64,000 nucleotides of DNA from JBGAQP01 sp044220635 (GTDB taxonomy: Bacteria > Pseudomonadota > Gammaproteobacteria > Burkholderiales > Usitatibacteraceae). The translations under genes and the position numbers were made by a program. Where the stretch lies: positions 1-64,000 of the forward strand of contig JBGAQP010000013.1 in assembly GCA_044220635.1 (NCBI GenBank), given 5' to 3'. Position 1 is the first letter of the stretch, and each line of letters opens with the position of its first letter. Below the pieces are notes generated by a model, which saw nothing but the letters and a program-made list of their open reading frames with translations, ran no database searches and was not told the DNA's origin. This document shows, in pieces, positions 15,952-24,918 of the stretch.

Positions 15952-16956
15952 CTATCCGGGCCGCGAGCCCCCGGCTTCCGGAATCTTGCGCATTTCGCCC
16001 AGCCTCCGCCGGCTCGCCTGGCGCCGCGCGGCGGACGGGGCGAGGCCGAACTCGCGGCGGAACGCATCGGCGAAGTGGCTGTGGCTGGCGAACCCTAGCT
16101 CGGCGGCGAGCGCGGCGAGGTCGTCCGCGCCCTCGGCGAGTCGCTCGAGGGCGCTGCGCAGGCGCAACTGCGTCAGGTACCGGTGGACCGGCACCCCGGC
16201 GTGCTGCCGGAAGGCGCGGGCGAAGTGAAACGGCGAGGCGTGCACGGCATCGGCGACGTCCTGGAGCGTGATCCGCTCGCCGAGCCGGCTCGCGAGGAAG
16301 GCCTTGGCCGCCTCGGCGCGCTCCGCGTGGTCGGCGGCGACCGCGGCCCGTTGGGGCCGCCGGGGCCGGTCGTGCCGCTCGAACGCCGAATGCAGGACGC
16401 GGGCCACGAAGCCCAGCAGCGCTTCGTCCACCCGGAGCGGGTCGAGGGGAATCGTCCCGGCGGCTTCCAGGCGCTCGGCGATCCGCCGGTGCTCCCGGAA
16501 GAGCGCGGGGTCGCACGGGCTGGTCGCGAAGGGGAACGGCCGGTCGGGGTGATCGTCGATGCCCGGGTCGAACTCGCGGACGATGTCGTTCAGGACGCCG
16601 GGCGAGGGCGCGATGACGGTGCCTTCGTCTCCGCAATCGACCGGGTGGCTGACGCGGTACTCGGAATCCCTCGAGAAGAACGCCGCCTGGTTCACGTCGA
16701 CCACGACGCTCCTGCACCCGAAATGCCGGGCGAACGCCCCGTGGCGCAGGAGGACGATCTCGTTGCCGTCCGCCCTCTCCTCCGCCCCGGGGCCGTCGCG
16801 GCAGGCCCGGCAGCAGTAGCTGCGAACGGTGAGGACGGGGCTCTCGTGGAGCGGCTGGAACGACAGCACGCCCGCCGGCGGCGCGCTCCCGCCGGATGCG
16901 GCCGGTGCGGGCCCGGCTTCGGAAGGGTTCGGGAACGATGCCGCGATCCGTGCCAT
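15952..16956 (-). CDS. AraC-family transcriptional regulator
   Basis: The 334-residue protein has a cupin-like sensor half (residues about 25-190, including a HFGCRSVVVDVNQAAFFSRDSEYRVSHP block) and a C-terminal AraC DNA-binding domain with two helix-turn-helix units: LGERITLQDVADAVHASPFHFARAFRQHAG and LAALAAELGFASHSHFADAFRREFG. The ATG at 16956 has an AAGGGAAG site. The next gene in the same direction encodes an ABM-like protein and is the likely target. The N-terminal CCRACRDG cysteines might bind a metal, but this is only a guess. Confidence 0.88.
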   Translation of the reverse strand: MARIAASFPNPSEAGPAPAASGGSAPPAGVLSFQPLHESPVLTVRSYCCRACRDGPGAEERADGNEIVLLRHGAFARHFGCRSVVVDVNQAAFFSRDSEYRVSHPVDCGDEGTVIAPSPGVLNDIVREFDPGIDDHPDRPFPFATSPCDPALFREHRRIAERLEAAGTIPLDPLRVDEALLGFVARVLHSAFERHDRPRRPQRAAVAADHAERAEAAKAFLASRLGERITLQDVADAVHASPFHFARAFRQHAGVPVHRYLTQLRLRSALERLAEGADDLAALAAELGFASHSHFADAFRREFGLAPSAARRQASRRRLGEMRKIPEAGGSRPG

Positions 16957-17129
16957 CTCGCTTCCCTTGCTGCGCTGTCGAGCGGTCGCGAAACGCCCGG
17001 CTCTCCATTGGTGCGGCCGATCCCGGGCGAACCTGGCCTGCGGCAATTCGCGCATTCTCCGGCGCGGATCGCGACGGGTCAATTCCGGTCAGCCGAGATA
17101 CTTGAGGGCGGCGACCGCCGGGCCGCGCA

Positions 17130-17447
17130 TCATTTCCGGGGCGATTTGCCGCGGTCCGCGACCTTTCCCGCTCCGCTCGAACGTGCCTTCAGGCTTCGCA
17201 GGTACACCGGCATCTCCTGACGCAGAACGTGCCTCAGCACATCCTCGGTAACGGGCTGAGCGGCCTGGGCGAGGTACACGCGGAGGGCCTCGTTCATCAT
17301 GGTTTGGTACCCGCCTCCCGCCTTCTCGGCCCTTGCCCGAAACTCCGCGAGTATGGAGTTGTCGATGAAAATGGAAATGCGGGTCTTCCCCTTCTGAGGG
17401 ATCACTGCCCCGCGCTTGCCCTTCGAGAAATCGTATTCAGGCCTCAT
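17130..17447 (-). CDS. brnA: BrnA-like antitoxin
   Basis: A 105-residue DNA-binding antitoxin that would neutralise BrnT and repress the operon. The region KTRISIFIDNSILAEFRARAEKAGGGYQTMMNEALRVYL (residues about 21-59) is the ribbon-helix-helix part typical of BrnA C-terminal domains. A basic tail (RGKSPRK) follows. The start overlaps the toxin gene by 11 bases. The toxin gene comes first, as in known brnTA operons. Confidence 0.85.
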   Translation of the reverse strand: MRPEYDFSKGKRGAVIPQKGKTRISIFIDNSILAEFRARAEKAGGGYQTMMNEALRVYLAQAAQPVTEDVLRHVLRQEMPVYLRSLKARSSGAGKVADRGKSPRK

Positions 17448-17703
17448 AGGTCTTCCGTTCCTTCCTCGTGGCGCGGCGGGCGGAAATCAGCCTATGCTCG
17501 CCATCTCGTTCGGTGTGGACGACGACCAACACCTCTCCCGCGCTTCCCAGGCCGATCGTCACGAAGCGACGCTCTCCGAGCGTATCGAGATCCTCGACGG
17601 TCACGGCCAGCGGGTCGTAGAGCACTCCCTCGGCATCGGAAAGCGAAACCCCGTGCTTCTTGAGGTTTGCGGCGGCTTTTGCCGGGTCGTGCTCGAGAGG
17701 CAT
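17437..17703 (-). CDS. brnT: BrnT-like ribonuclease toxin
   Basis: An 88-residue RelE-fold toxin of a type II toxin-antitoxin pair. Family features are visible in order: EHDPAKAAANLKKHGVSL, a DP in LYDPLAV, GERRFVTIGLG, VVVHTERDGEHRLISARRATRKERKTYE. BrnT cleaves RNA and stops growth when free of BrnA. The ATG at 17703 is only about 15-20 bases downstream of a TATAAT box, so the leader is very short. Confidence 0.88.
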   Translation of the reverse strand: MPLEHDPAKAAANLKKHGVSLSDAEGVLYDPLAVTVEDLDTLGERRFVTIGLGSAGEVLVVVHTERDGEHRLISARRATRKERKTYEA

Positions 17704-17710
17704 ACCGCCA

Positions 17711-17728
17711 GTATATATATATTATATG
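17711..17728 (-). promoter_or_regulatory. AT-rich promoter of brnTA
   Basis: A run of alternating A and T stands out from the GC-rich surroundings and contains a perfect TATAAT on the - strand (+ 17721-17726), about 18 bases before the brnT ATG. A matching -35 box is not clear. BrnA-type antitoxins usually repress their own promoter, so the alternating AT stretch is a plausible operator. Confidence 0.6.
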
Positions 17729-17764
17729 CATGTCGCAAGGCGCGCGCGCTGCGATGTTCGACGA

Positions 17765-18115
17765 TCAGCCCAGGAACTTCAGGTGCGCGCCGCACCCCGC
17801 GCGGCAGTCCGAGGCGCCGAAGCCGGGCACCGGGATGCGCCCGCCCGTGTCCCGGTTCAGCGCGCACTCGCCCCGCCGCGAGGTGAAGACCTCGACCACG
17901 CGAACGCCCGGCGCGAAGAGCAGGTAGTCGATGTGCCAGCGCAGCGCCTTCTTGCGCCGCAGGTGGCGCGCGATGCGCGCCTCGAGGTGGCTCCTCGCCG
18001 AGCCCGTGTACACGTAGCGGCCCGCGGGGAACTCGAACCGGCCGAGGCTTCCGATCGCGCAGCGCAGGGGCCGCGGGACCTCGATGATCAACTGATAGGT
18101 GGTGGCCCGGGCCAT
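17765..18115 (-). CDS. DUF123 family (GIY-YIG-like) protein
   Basis: The 116-residue protein covers one DUF123 domain, related to GIY-YIG nucleases. Motifs seen: YQLIIEVPRPL, AGRYVYTGSA (the GIY-YIG-like YVYTG), ARIARHLRRKKALRWHIDYLL, and FGASDCRAGCGAHL at the end. In other bacteria the domain occurs alone or fused to endonuclease III; its reaction is not established. It follows the propeller gene by 13 bases on the same strand. Confidence 0.85.
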   Translation of the reverse strand: MARATTYQLIIEVPRPLRCAIGSLGRFEFPAGRYVYTGSARSHLEARIARHLRRKKALRWHIDYLLFAPGVRVVEVFTSRRGECALNRDTGGRIPVPGFGASDCRAGCGAHLKFLG

Positions 18116-18128
18116 CGGCGACGCCGGC

Positions 18129-19121
18129 TCACGCGGTGCGGATGACGGAGATGTGCTCCGTCCCGCTCTCGGGCAGCAACACCTCGCCGGGCCGACCGAG
18201 AATCTGGCGGATGTTGACGCCGCTTCGCCCGAAGCCGTGGCGCTCGAAGCGTTCCGTCTCGGGATCGAAGCGGAAGATCGCGTTGTCGCCCCAGTCCGCC
18301 ACCCACACCTGGTCTCGCTCGTCCACGTACACCGCGTAGGCGCGCGGCTTGTCCCCCGGGAGCTTCCAGGTGCGCCAGCTCTTCGCCACCGGGTCGTGCA
18401 TCGAGAGGTTGCCGCTCGTCCACTCGCTCACCCAGATGCGGCCCCGGCTGTCGCTCCAGACGCGGCGCGCGCCCTGGTTCTTCGTGGGCGGCTCGACGAC
18501 GAGCGACTCGCCCGTCTTCAGGTCGATCTTCGCGATGTAGGAACCCGCGAGCGAGCAGTACCAGACGTCTCCCTTGGGCGTCGAGCAGATGCCGTAGGGG
18601 CCGCGGCCCTCGGGGGCGTCCTTCACCATCACCTTGCCGGTCTTCACCGAAAGCCGGCCGATGATGCCGCTCTGCCCCGTGAACCAGAGGTCCCCTTCCC
18701 CGTCGAAGGCGCAGGTGTTCAGGTTCGCGTAGGGCGTGTCCTCGGGCAGCGGGTAGAGCTTCACGCCGCGGTCGGGCCAGCCCACGCGCGCGATCGCCTG
18801 CTGCCCGCCGTCGGTGAGCCACGCCGCCCTGTCGGGGCCCTGGATCACGCCGTGGGGCGAGGAGCCCATGCCCAGGGCGATGAGCTGCGTGCTCCCGTCC
18901 TTCGGGTTGAACCAGCCGAGGTGGCCGCTTCGCTGCGCCGAGAACCACACGCCGCCGTCGGGTGCGGGCGCGACGTCGTGGATGCCGGTGCGCCGCGAGG
19001 TGTTGAGCGGCCAAGACTGCATGCGGGGCGATTGCTGTGCCGCGGCCGGGATCGGGAACGAGGCCGCGAGGAATGCGGCACCCAGGGTGCCGAGGGCTTG
19101 TCGCCGGTTCATGGGATCCAT
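18129..19121 (-). CDS. Virginiamycin B lyase-like beta-propeller, exported
   Basis: A 330-residue protein related to streptogramin B lyase (Vgb). After a signal with twin arginines (NRRQALGTLGAAFLAA, possibly Tat) come repeated blades with GxxWFS/T.. signatures: DVAPAPDGGVWFSAQRSGHLG, FDGEGDLWFTGQSGIIGRL, GICSTPKGDVWYCSLAGSYIAKID, WSDSRGRIWVSEWTSGNLS, VYVDERDQVWVADWGDNAIFRFD. The start at 19121 has GGAGGC upstream. Real antibiotic-lyase activity is uncertain, since many environmental homologues are simply sugar- or peptide-binding propellers. Confidence 0.78.
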   Translation of the reverse strand: MDPMNRRQALGTLGAAFLAASFPIPAAAQQSPRMQSWPLNTSRRTGIHDVAPAPDGGVWFSAQRSGHLGWFNPKDGSTQLIALGMGSSPHGVIQGPDRAAWLTDGGQQAIARVGWPDRGVKLYPLPEDTPYANLNTCAFDGEGDLWFTGQSGIIGRLSVKTGKVMVKDAPEGRGPYGICSTPKGDVWYCSLAGSYIAKIDLKTGESLVVEPPTKNQGARRVWSDSRGRIWVSEWTSGNLSMHDPVAKSWRTWKLPGDKPRAYAVYVDERDQVWVADWGDNAIFRFDPETERFERHGFGRSGVNIRQILGRPGEVLLPESGTEHISVIRTA

Positions 19122-19168
19122 CGCTGCCTCCGTGGCGTGCCGCACGCCCGCGCGTGCGTTCCGCAAGG

Positions 19169-19813
19169 CTACTTCGGCCCGTCCGTGGGCGTGTAGGTCC
19201 AGCTCCAGTCGCCCACCTTCATCGTGAACGACTTGCCGTCCGGCGACACCGTCATCTTCCCGCTCTTGTCGCCGCCGACGGTCATCATCATCGGCGAGGG
19301 CACGGGGAGGTACTCGACGGCCGCCTCTTTCTTGCCCGGGACGCGCTTGAGCGCACGCGAGGCCGGGCATTCGACGTTCACGTCGGTGTCGGGGTAGATC
19401 CGCGTGCCCCTCAGCTCCACCTTGGCGCCGGTGCTCGCCTTCACCTCCTCGATCGTGAGGTATTCGAAGGCACCCTTCGCGACGGGAGGCGTGCACGCCT
19501 TCTCGGGGTTGCGGTAGTTCTTCGTCTCCGACGTCCCGTTGTCGATCTTCGGCGTGCCGATCGGCACCTGCTTGCGCAGGTCCCAGTCGAGCTCGACCAC
19601 GGCGCGGTCCGTCACGTCGGCGATCGCGTAGGTCTTGTTGGCCGAGATCGGCAGCGTCGCCCGGTATGCGCCCTCGATGCGGTAGTGGACGGACTTCGCC
19701 TTGCTCCAGCGCATCACGGCGTTCATGTCGACGCCCTGCTGCCCGAACGCGGGCGCGGACAGCAGCGGGAGGGCGAAAAGGGCGGCGGCCTTGGCGGCTC
19801 GGGTGGGCGGCAT
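19169..19813 (-). CDS. Secreted protein of unknown function
   Basis: The 214-residue protein has a signal peptide (cleavage after APAFG, near residue 24). The mature part is beta-rich with segments VHYRIEGAYRATLPI, DRAVVELDWDLR and FTMKVGDWSWTYTPT, suggesting a periplasmic lipocalin-like or barrel fold. The mature protein has only two cysteines, which could form one disulfide. No family is recognised. It is 47 bases upstream of the propeller gene and may share its transcript. Confidence 0.6.
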   Translation of the reverse strand: MPPTRAAKAAALFALPLLSAPAFGQQGVDMNAVMRWSKAKSVHYRIEGAYRATLPISANKTYAIADVTDRAVVELDWDLRKQVPIGTPKIDNGTSETKNYRNPEKACTPPVAKGAFEYLTIEEVKASTGAKVELRGTRIYPDTDVNVECPASRALKRVPGKKEAAVEYLPVPSPMMMTVGGDKSGKMTVSPDGKSFTMKVGDWSWTYTPTDGPK

Positions 19814-20037
19814 CCTGGGGTCCTCGTCGTCGTTGTTGAAGGCAACGGGATTATGCCTCGCGTCCGCGGGTCGGAGGATTCACGGGAGCCGCCCGGCCGG
19901 CGCGGACCCTTCCGGGCCCGGAACCGGGGCGGAAGCCGGCGAAGTTGATCTGCGTCATTGGGCGCGCCGACCCGCGGCGTCTACTGGAGGCACGGGGGGC
20001 GCCGGGCGCAAGCGTCCAAGTTCAGGAGGGAATCGAG

Positions 20038-20595
20038 ATGAGTTGCTTGAATCCCCGTATCCCGGCATGGAGCGCGCTGCTGGCGACGCTCTGTGCGATC
20101 GCCGTCCCGCTGGCCGTGGCTGCCGACCCCGTCTGGAAGGTCACTCCTCCCGCCGGGGCACTGTTCAGCTGCGAGGGCATCACTCAGATGTGCATCGGCT
20201 TCGAAGCCGTGCGGGTCAAGAAGACCCCCGGCGACGCCGGGTCGCACGAGGAGTGGGTGGTGAAGCTCGCGACCGAGCCGGGCGGAATCTCGAAGACGAA
20301 GGAACTCAGCGTCAGGGACAGCTACTCGGGTCCCGGCATCAGCTACAACGTGGGCCACCACTTCTGCCTGCCGAACAGTATCGGCGCCTTCGTGATGTCG
20401 GTGACCGGCCGGGAGGAGGACATGTGGCCGAACCCCGACGATCCGATCCCGCACTTCAGGATCATCGTGGTCAACATGTGCTCGCTGGTGACCGGCTTCG
20501 AGGAGAACGTGGCGGCGAACTTCTTCAGCGGCTGCAAGGTAGACAGCGACGGCGACCGGGAGGCCTGCTACGAGTTCCAGGGTGACTACCGCTGA
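20038..20595 (+). CDS. Secreted cysteine-containing protein, unknown function
   Basis: The 185-residue protein has a signal peptide ending at about residue 28 (VPLAVAADP). The mature protein has several cysteines (LFSCEGITQMC, HHFCLPN, VNMCSLV, SGCKVDSDGDREAC), enough for two or three disulfides. The start at 20038 is fixed by an AGGAGGG site seven bases upstream. I do not recognise a family. It stands alone, convergent to the LysE gene. Confidence 0.6.
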   Translation: MSCLNPRIPAWSALLATLCAIAVPLAVAADPVWKVTPPAGALFSCEGITQMCIGFEAVRVKKTPGDAGSHEEWVVKLATEPGGISKTKELSVRDSYSGPGISYNVGHHFCLPNSIGAFVMSVTGREEDMWPNPDDPIPHFRIIVVNMCSLVTGFEENVAANFFSGCKVDSDGDREACYEFQGDYR

Positions 20596-20661
20596 CGGCC
20601 CGCGCCCGGGCGCCCCGGCGGCTTCATCCGGGCCCGGTCGCGCGCTCGCAAGGGGCGCTCG

Positions 20662-21273
20662 TCAACCGCGAAGCGGAAGCGCGGCCCCGATCGCGATGAA
20701 CAGCCCGCCGCAGGCCTGGTTGAATCGCCGGCCGACGCGCCGCAGCCAGGGGCTGATGCGATGGGCCATGCTGGCGATGAACACCTCGGTCGCGACCTCG
20801 ATCGCCGCGAAGGTCCCGGCCATGACGAGGAACTGGACGAGGAGGCTTCGCGCGGGGTCGATGAACTGGGGAAGGAAGGCGGCGAAGAAGAGAATCCCCT
20901 TCGGGTTCGTGAGCGCGGAGAGCGCCCCCTGCCGGAAGAGTCCCCATCCGGCCCTCGGCTCCGCGGAGCCCTGAATCTCGATCCCGATCGGCGGCGAGCG
21001 CCAGACCTGGATCCCGAGCCACACGAGGTAGGCGCCGCCCACCCACTTCATGACCGTGAGCCAGGCGAGCGAGGCCTTCAGCAAAGCGCCGATGCCGAAC
21101 ATCGAGAGGGCGATGACGGCGGTGAAGCCCGCCGCCCCGCCGAAGATCGTGTAGAGGGCCTTCCTCCGGCCGTGCAGCGCCCCGTGCGTCAGGGCGAGCA
21201 GGCCGTTGGGCCCCGGCGACAGGGAAAGCCCGGTGGCCGCCAGCAGGTAGATGAGCCAGGTGTCGAAGTCCAT
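20662..21273 (-). CDS. LysE/RhtB-family amino-acid exporter
   Basis: A 203-residue inner-membrane exporter with about six hydrophobic segments. The family signature LSLSPGPNGLLALTHGALHGRRKALYTIFGGAAG lies at residues about 17-50. Later features are WVGGAYLVWLGIQVW and LTNPKGILFFAAFLPQFID. The substrate is an amino acid or derivative; which one is unknown. It is the last gene of a short operon with the DUF3703 gene, nine bases downstream of it. Confidence 0.9.
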   Translation of the reverse strand: MDFDTWLIYLLAATGLSLSPGPNGLLALTHGALHGRRKALYTIFGGAAGFTAVIALSMFGIGALLKASLAWLTVMKWVGGAYLVWLGIQVWRSPPIGIEIQGSAEPRAGWGLFRQGALSALTNPKGILFFAAFLPQFIDPARSLLVQFLVMAGTFAAIEVATEVFIASMAHRISPWLRRVGRRFNQACGGLFIAIGAALPLRG

Positions 21274-21282
21274 GGCGGGTCG

Positions 21283-21630
21283 TCAGGCCTCGCCGCGCTC
21301 CAGCACCGCGCGCAGGTCGTCCGGAACCGGCATCGGCTTCAGGGCGCTCACGTTGGCGCGCCCGGTGTTGCCCTCCGGAATCCAGATGCGCGAGAAGAGC
21401 GCCGCCGCGACGATCCGCGACAACTGGCCGGCGACCTCCCCCCAGGCGCCCGTCGAAGCCCCGAGCTTCAACATGAGCCAGTGCGCATGGACGTGCCGCG
21501 CGGTGTGGCGCTGGCCCAGGATGTGCGCGCGCTCGAGGTGCCGGAAGGCGAGCTCGATCTCGCCTCGGCCCGCGGCGCCTTCCGCCGCGGCGAGCTCCGC
21601 ATCGTAGGCGGCTCGAAGGGTCCCGTTCAT
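21283..21630 (-). CDS. DUF3703 family protein
   Basis: The 115-residue protein matches DUF3703 across its length: FRHLERAHILGQRHTARHVHAHWLML, then GQLSRIVAAALFSRIWIPEGNTGRANVSALKPMPVPDDL. The many conserved histidines hint at metal binding, but the function is not known. Its ATG directly follows the TAG of the upstream gene, so the three small genes 21873-20662 form an operon. Confidence 0.82.
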   Translation of the reverse strand: MNGTLRAAYDAELAAAEGAAGRGEIELAFRHLERAHILGQRHTARHVHAHWLMLKLGASTGAWGEVAGQLSRIVAAALFSRIWIPEGNTGRANVSALKPMPVPDDLRAVLERGEA

Positions 21631-21873
21631 CTAGTTCTTCGCCGGCGCCGGCGGGAGGATGGTCACGCTGACCGGCTTGCCCGGCTTGGGCGCGACCTGC
21701 CCCCCGCTGTGGGATTCGAGGACGTGGAACACGAGCGCCGCGGTGGCGACCGCGAGCACGGCGGCGATCGCCCAGCCCGCGATGCCGCTCTTCATGTCGC
21801 GCAGGCCGCGGGTGGCCGCCTCGTCCACCTTGGCGAGCTCCTTTTCGACCTGGTCTTCGATGTTCGTGGGCAT
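21631..21873 (-). CDS. Small single-pass membrane protein
   Basis: The 80-residue protein has an acidic helical N-terminus (residues 4-28), one transmembrane helix (about 30-50, IAGWAIAAVLAVATAALVFHVL) and a short proline-rich tail (KPVSVTILPPAPAKN). The N-terminal part is likely cytoplasmic. Function unknown. The ribosome site is weak. It leads the operon with the DUF3703 and LysE genes. Confidence 0.6.
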   Translation of the reverse strand: MPTNIEDQVEKELAKVDEAATRGLRDMKSGIAGWAIAAVLAVATAALVFHVLESHSGGQVAPKPGKPVSVTILPPAPAKN

Positions 21874-22000
21874 GGCGCTTCGACGGACTTCACGCGAACG
21901 GCGTGGAAACCCGTCCAAGCCTAACCCCCGCCCCCGGGCGCGGCAAACTCCCCGCCCCGGGGACGGTATGATTCCCGCACAGCCCAGCGAAGGAAGGACC

Positions 22001-22531
22001 ATGGCCGCCTCTCTCGTGATCACCGCGATCGGCCCCGACCGGCCCGGCATCGTCAACCAGCTCTCGGACGTCGCGAAGCGCTTCGGCGCCAACTGGGCGG
22101 AGAGCCGCATGGCGAGCCTCGCCGGGCACTTCGCCGGCATGGTGCACTTCGAGGTGGCCGAGGCGAACGCCGATCCCCTCGCCGCGGCGCTGCGCGAGCT
22201 CGAGTCCTCGGGGCTGCGGATCGTCGTCGAGCGCGCCGGCACCGGGGCGCGGATGGTCCCCTTCCGGAAGCTGCGCCTGGAGCTCGTGGGCCACGACCGC
22301 CCGGGCATCGTCCGCGACCTCTCGCAGCGCCTCGCCGAGCGCGGCATCAGCATCGACGAGCTGCACACCCACGTGGTGGACGCCGCCATGGCGGGCGGGC
22401 CGCTCTTCACGGTGAAGGCGCTGCTCGCCGTTCCCGAGACGCTGCCGGTCGAGGAAGTGAAGCGCGGGCTCGAGGCGCTCGCCAACGAGATGATGGTGGA
22501 CCTCTCCCTCGGCGAGCCGCCGGGCGGCTGA
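22001..22531 (+). CDS. gcvR: GcvR-like protein with two ACT domains
   Basis: The 176-residue protein consists of two ACT domains: residues 3-80 start with LVITAIGPDRPGIVNQLSDVAKRFGANW, and residues 90-165 start with LRLELVGHDRPGIVRDLSQRLAERGISIDELHT. This is the arrangement of GcvR, which controls the glycine cleavage operon by binding GcvA. A role as such a regulator is likely but not certain, because no gcv genes are nearby. ATG at 22001 follows a GGAAGG site; an upstream ATG at 21968 is less likely. Confidence 0.8.
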   Translation: MAASLVITAIGPDRPGIVNQLSDVAKRFGANWAESRMASLAGHFAGMVHFEVAEANADPLAAALRELESSGLRIVVERAGTGARMVPFRKLRLELVGHDRPGIVRDLSQRLAERGISIDELHTHVVDAAMAGGPLFTVKALLAVPETLPVEEVKRGLEALANEMMVDLSLGEPPGG

Positions 22532-22541
22532 GCCCGCGGGC

Positions 22542-23057
22542 TCAGAACTTCGCGAGCACGGCCTTGCCGAGCTTCACCTGCTCGAGCTTCTCCGCGGGCC
22601 GCGTGAACTGGACCGTGACGTTGCCCTTCCTCACGGTGTAGCTGCCGTTCACGTCGGTCCAGATGCCCTCGTCGCCCACGCCGATGATGTCGCTGTAGGC
22701 GCCCTTCGGGAGCTTGCCCTTGAAAGGCGCCGTCTCGCCCGCGGTCGAGAGGTCGTCGCGGTAGCGCTCCATCTCCGCGGCGGCCGTCTTCGCGTCCTTC
22801 GCGAGGGCCACGCTGTAGGCGATTCCCGGCGGCGTCTTGCCCACGGAGAACGAGCAAAGCCACAGGGCGGGACCCGACTTCTGCACGCTTCGCGTCACCT
22901 GCGCCGCCGGCGCCTTGAGCCAGGCCGCGGCGTCGGCCGTCGTGAAACCGCCGCAGTCCGCGCCGTCCTTCAGGCCGCCCGCCGCGTGGGCGACGCCCGC
23001 CGCCGCCGCGAGCGCCCCAGCCCACGCCGCCATCCCTTGATGCAATCGAGTTGCCAT
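22542..23057 (-). CDS. Periplasmic protein of unknown function
   Basis: The 171-residue protein has a signal peptide (MAAWAGALAAAAGVAHA, cleavage near residue 26). The mature part begins with a two-cysteine motif (ADCGGFTTADAAAWL) and a second cysteine in LWLCSFSVGKTPPG. It ends in a beta-rich segment (GIWTDVNGSYTVRKGNVTVQFT). GGAGGC precedes the ATG at 23057. No family recognised. Confidence 0.6.
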   Translation of the reverse strand: MATRLHQGMAAWAGALAAAAGVAHAAGGLKDGADCGGFTTADAAAWLKAPAAQVTRSVQKSGPALWLCSFSVGKTPPGIAYSVALAKDAKTAAAEMERYRDDLSTAGETAPFKGKLPKGAYSDIIGVGDEGIWTDVNGSYTVRKGNVTVQFTRPAEKLEQVKLGKAVLAKF

Positions 23058-23191
23058 TGCGCGCCTCCGCCTTCGAAGCCGTGGTCCGAGCCCAGCGTAC
23101 ACCAGTCGCCAAATCCCGACACTTCCGGGGATTCACGAAAAATCCGCATTTTCGCGGCGAGCCTCGCGCCGCGCCGCAGTAGAATTTCCTC

Positions 23192-24844
23192 ATGAGCTCA
23201 CTTCTCGCACGCCTCGCCCCCACCTTCGTTCGCTGGATTCTTGCCCTGTCCTGCGGCCTCGCCGCCATGCACTCCGTCGCCCAGGGGACCGCCTTCCCGG
23301 ATTTCGACGGCAACGGCGATCCCGACATCTTCTGGCATCACACCGGCACCGGAAACCTCTCCGTGTGGCTCATGAACGGCACGACGGTGGCGATCGATGC
23401 GCCGATCACCGTGATGCCCTCGCCCTGGAAGATGGTGGGCTTCGCCGACTTCAACGGCGACGGGCACAAGGACCTCGTCTGGCGAAACGCCAACGACGGC
23501 AACTGCATCGCGCTGCTTCTCGCCAACGGCTCGTACCTCGGGTACTCCGCGCTCTTCGCCCTTCCCCCGGAGTGGGTGGTCGAGGGCGTCGCGGATTTCA
23601 ACGCCGACGGCAAGCCCGACTTCCTGATGCGCAACCGCACGACCGGGGTCGCCTTCGCGTGGTACTTCAGCAATGGCGCGCCGACCGGCCTCGACGCGCT
23701 GTTCAGCCTGGACTCGGCGTGGAAGGTGCAGGCCGTGGCGGACTTCAGCGGCGACGGCCAGCCCGACCTCCTCCTGCGGGACATCAACACCGGCCTCGCC
23801 CTGGTCTGGAACACCCAGTTCTCGGCGGGAGTCACGAGCCTCGCGGGCTCGCCGACCGCCCTCTTCAGCCTCGATCCGGTCTGGGGCGTTGTGCAGGCGG
23901 CGGACTGGAACGGCGACGGGAGCGCGGACCTGCTCGTGCGCAACGCCTCGACCGGCGTGGTCTTCGTCTGGTACCTGAACGGTCTCGTCGCCGGGTCGCT
24001 CACCGGGATCGCGCAGCGGGATACGGCCTTCGAGATCGTGCCGCGCACGCCGCTCTTCCCCGGCGCGTTCGCGTTCGAGCTCGCGAGCAGCAACGCCACG
24101 CCCAACGTCGCGAACCACGTCGTGCGCATCGTGCGCTCCGGGGGCTCGGAGGGAACCTACGACGTCGCCTACACGATGACGCCCACGGGATTGACCGGCG
24201 CCTCGGTCACGCCGCCCTCGCCCATCCGCTTCGCGCCCGGCGAGACCACGAAGGACCTCGTGCTGGCGACGGGCACGACTTCGGGTACCGCTGCGTTCTC
24301 CCTCGCGGGTGCGACCGCGGTGTCGCCGACCTTCGCCGCCACCACGGCCACCGGCACCCACACGGTGTCGGTATCGGCCCCCGGCAGTTGCCCGGACCCG
24401 GGCCCGAACACGACGCTGGTCGCCACGCCGCCCCCGAACACGGGGACCCCGACCTATGGCCGCAAGGCCGGCGACATCGTCATCATTCCGATGCCGGTCG
24501 GAGCGCCGAACACCGTGCGGTTGCGTGTGTTCAACACCTCGCAGACCGAATCGAGCCTGACCACGACCTTCGCGCTCGCGAAGTGCCCGGGCGAAGTCCA
24601 GGACGCCTGGCCCACCTACGGCCTCGCTCCCTGCAAGAAGCAGGGCGGGTACACGGGCAATTCGATGGGGCTCCTGGCAGCCGCGCCCACGCCGATCGGC
24701 GGCGTCACGTTCTGGAACGGCAACTGCGGATGGCTGACGGCGGACCGCGCGAGCCAGTGGTACTTCAACATCCGCGTCGACAACTGCAACTCGGGCAACT
24801 GCCAGTTCAACTACCAGATCGACGGCAACGGCACGAGCTACTGA
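23192..24844 (+). CDS. Secreted FG-GAP beta-propeller protein with a unique C-terminal domain
   Basis: The 550-residue secreted protein has a signal peptide to about residue 31 (AMHSVAQ). Residues about 33-285 form a propeller of FG-GAP/VCBS repeats with calcium-binding loops DFDGNGDPDIFW, DFNGDGHKDLVW, DFNADGKPDFLM, DFSGDGQPDLLL and DWNGDGSADLLV. The rest is a Thr/Ser-rich region and a C-terminal domain with five or six cysteines. The propeller is nearly the same as the one at the C-terminus of the M4 protease next door. It is likely involved in surface adhesion or binding; no enzyme motif is visible. Confidence 0.8.
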   Translation: MSSLLARLAPTFVRWILALSCGLAAMHSVAQGTAFPDFDGNGDPDIFWHHTGTGNLSVWLMNGTTVAIDAPITVMPSPWKMVGFADFNGDGHKDLVWRNANDGNCIALLLANGSYLGYSALFALPPEWVVEGVADFNADGKPDFLMRNRTTGVAFAWYFSNGAPTGLDALFSLDSAWKVQAVADFSGDGQPDLLLRDINTGLALVWNTQFSAGVTSLAGSPTALFSLDPVWGVVQAADWNGDGSADLLVRNASTGVVFVWYLNGLVAGSLTGIAQRDTAFEIVPRTPLFPGAFAFELASSNATPNVANHVVRIVRSGGSEGTYDVAYTMTPTGLTGASVTPPSPIRFAPGETTKDLVLATGTTSGTAAFSLAGATAVSPTFAATTATGTHTVSVSAPGSCPDPGPNTTLVATPPPNTGTPTYGRKAGDIVIIPMPVGAPNTVRLRVFNTSQTESSLTTTFALAKCPGEVQDAWPTYGLAPCKKQGGYTGNSMGLLAAAPTPIGGVTFWNGNCGWLTADRASQWYFNIRVDNCNSGNCQFNYQIDGNGTSY

Positions 24845-24918
24845 TCGCGGTCCCCGGGCGCCCGGTGCACCCCGCCGCTTCCCGGAGTAACCTAGTTCCA
24901 TCCGGGGGAGGGACTCAG

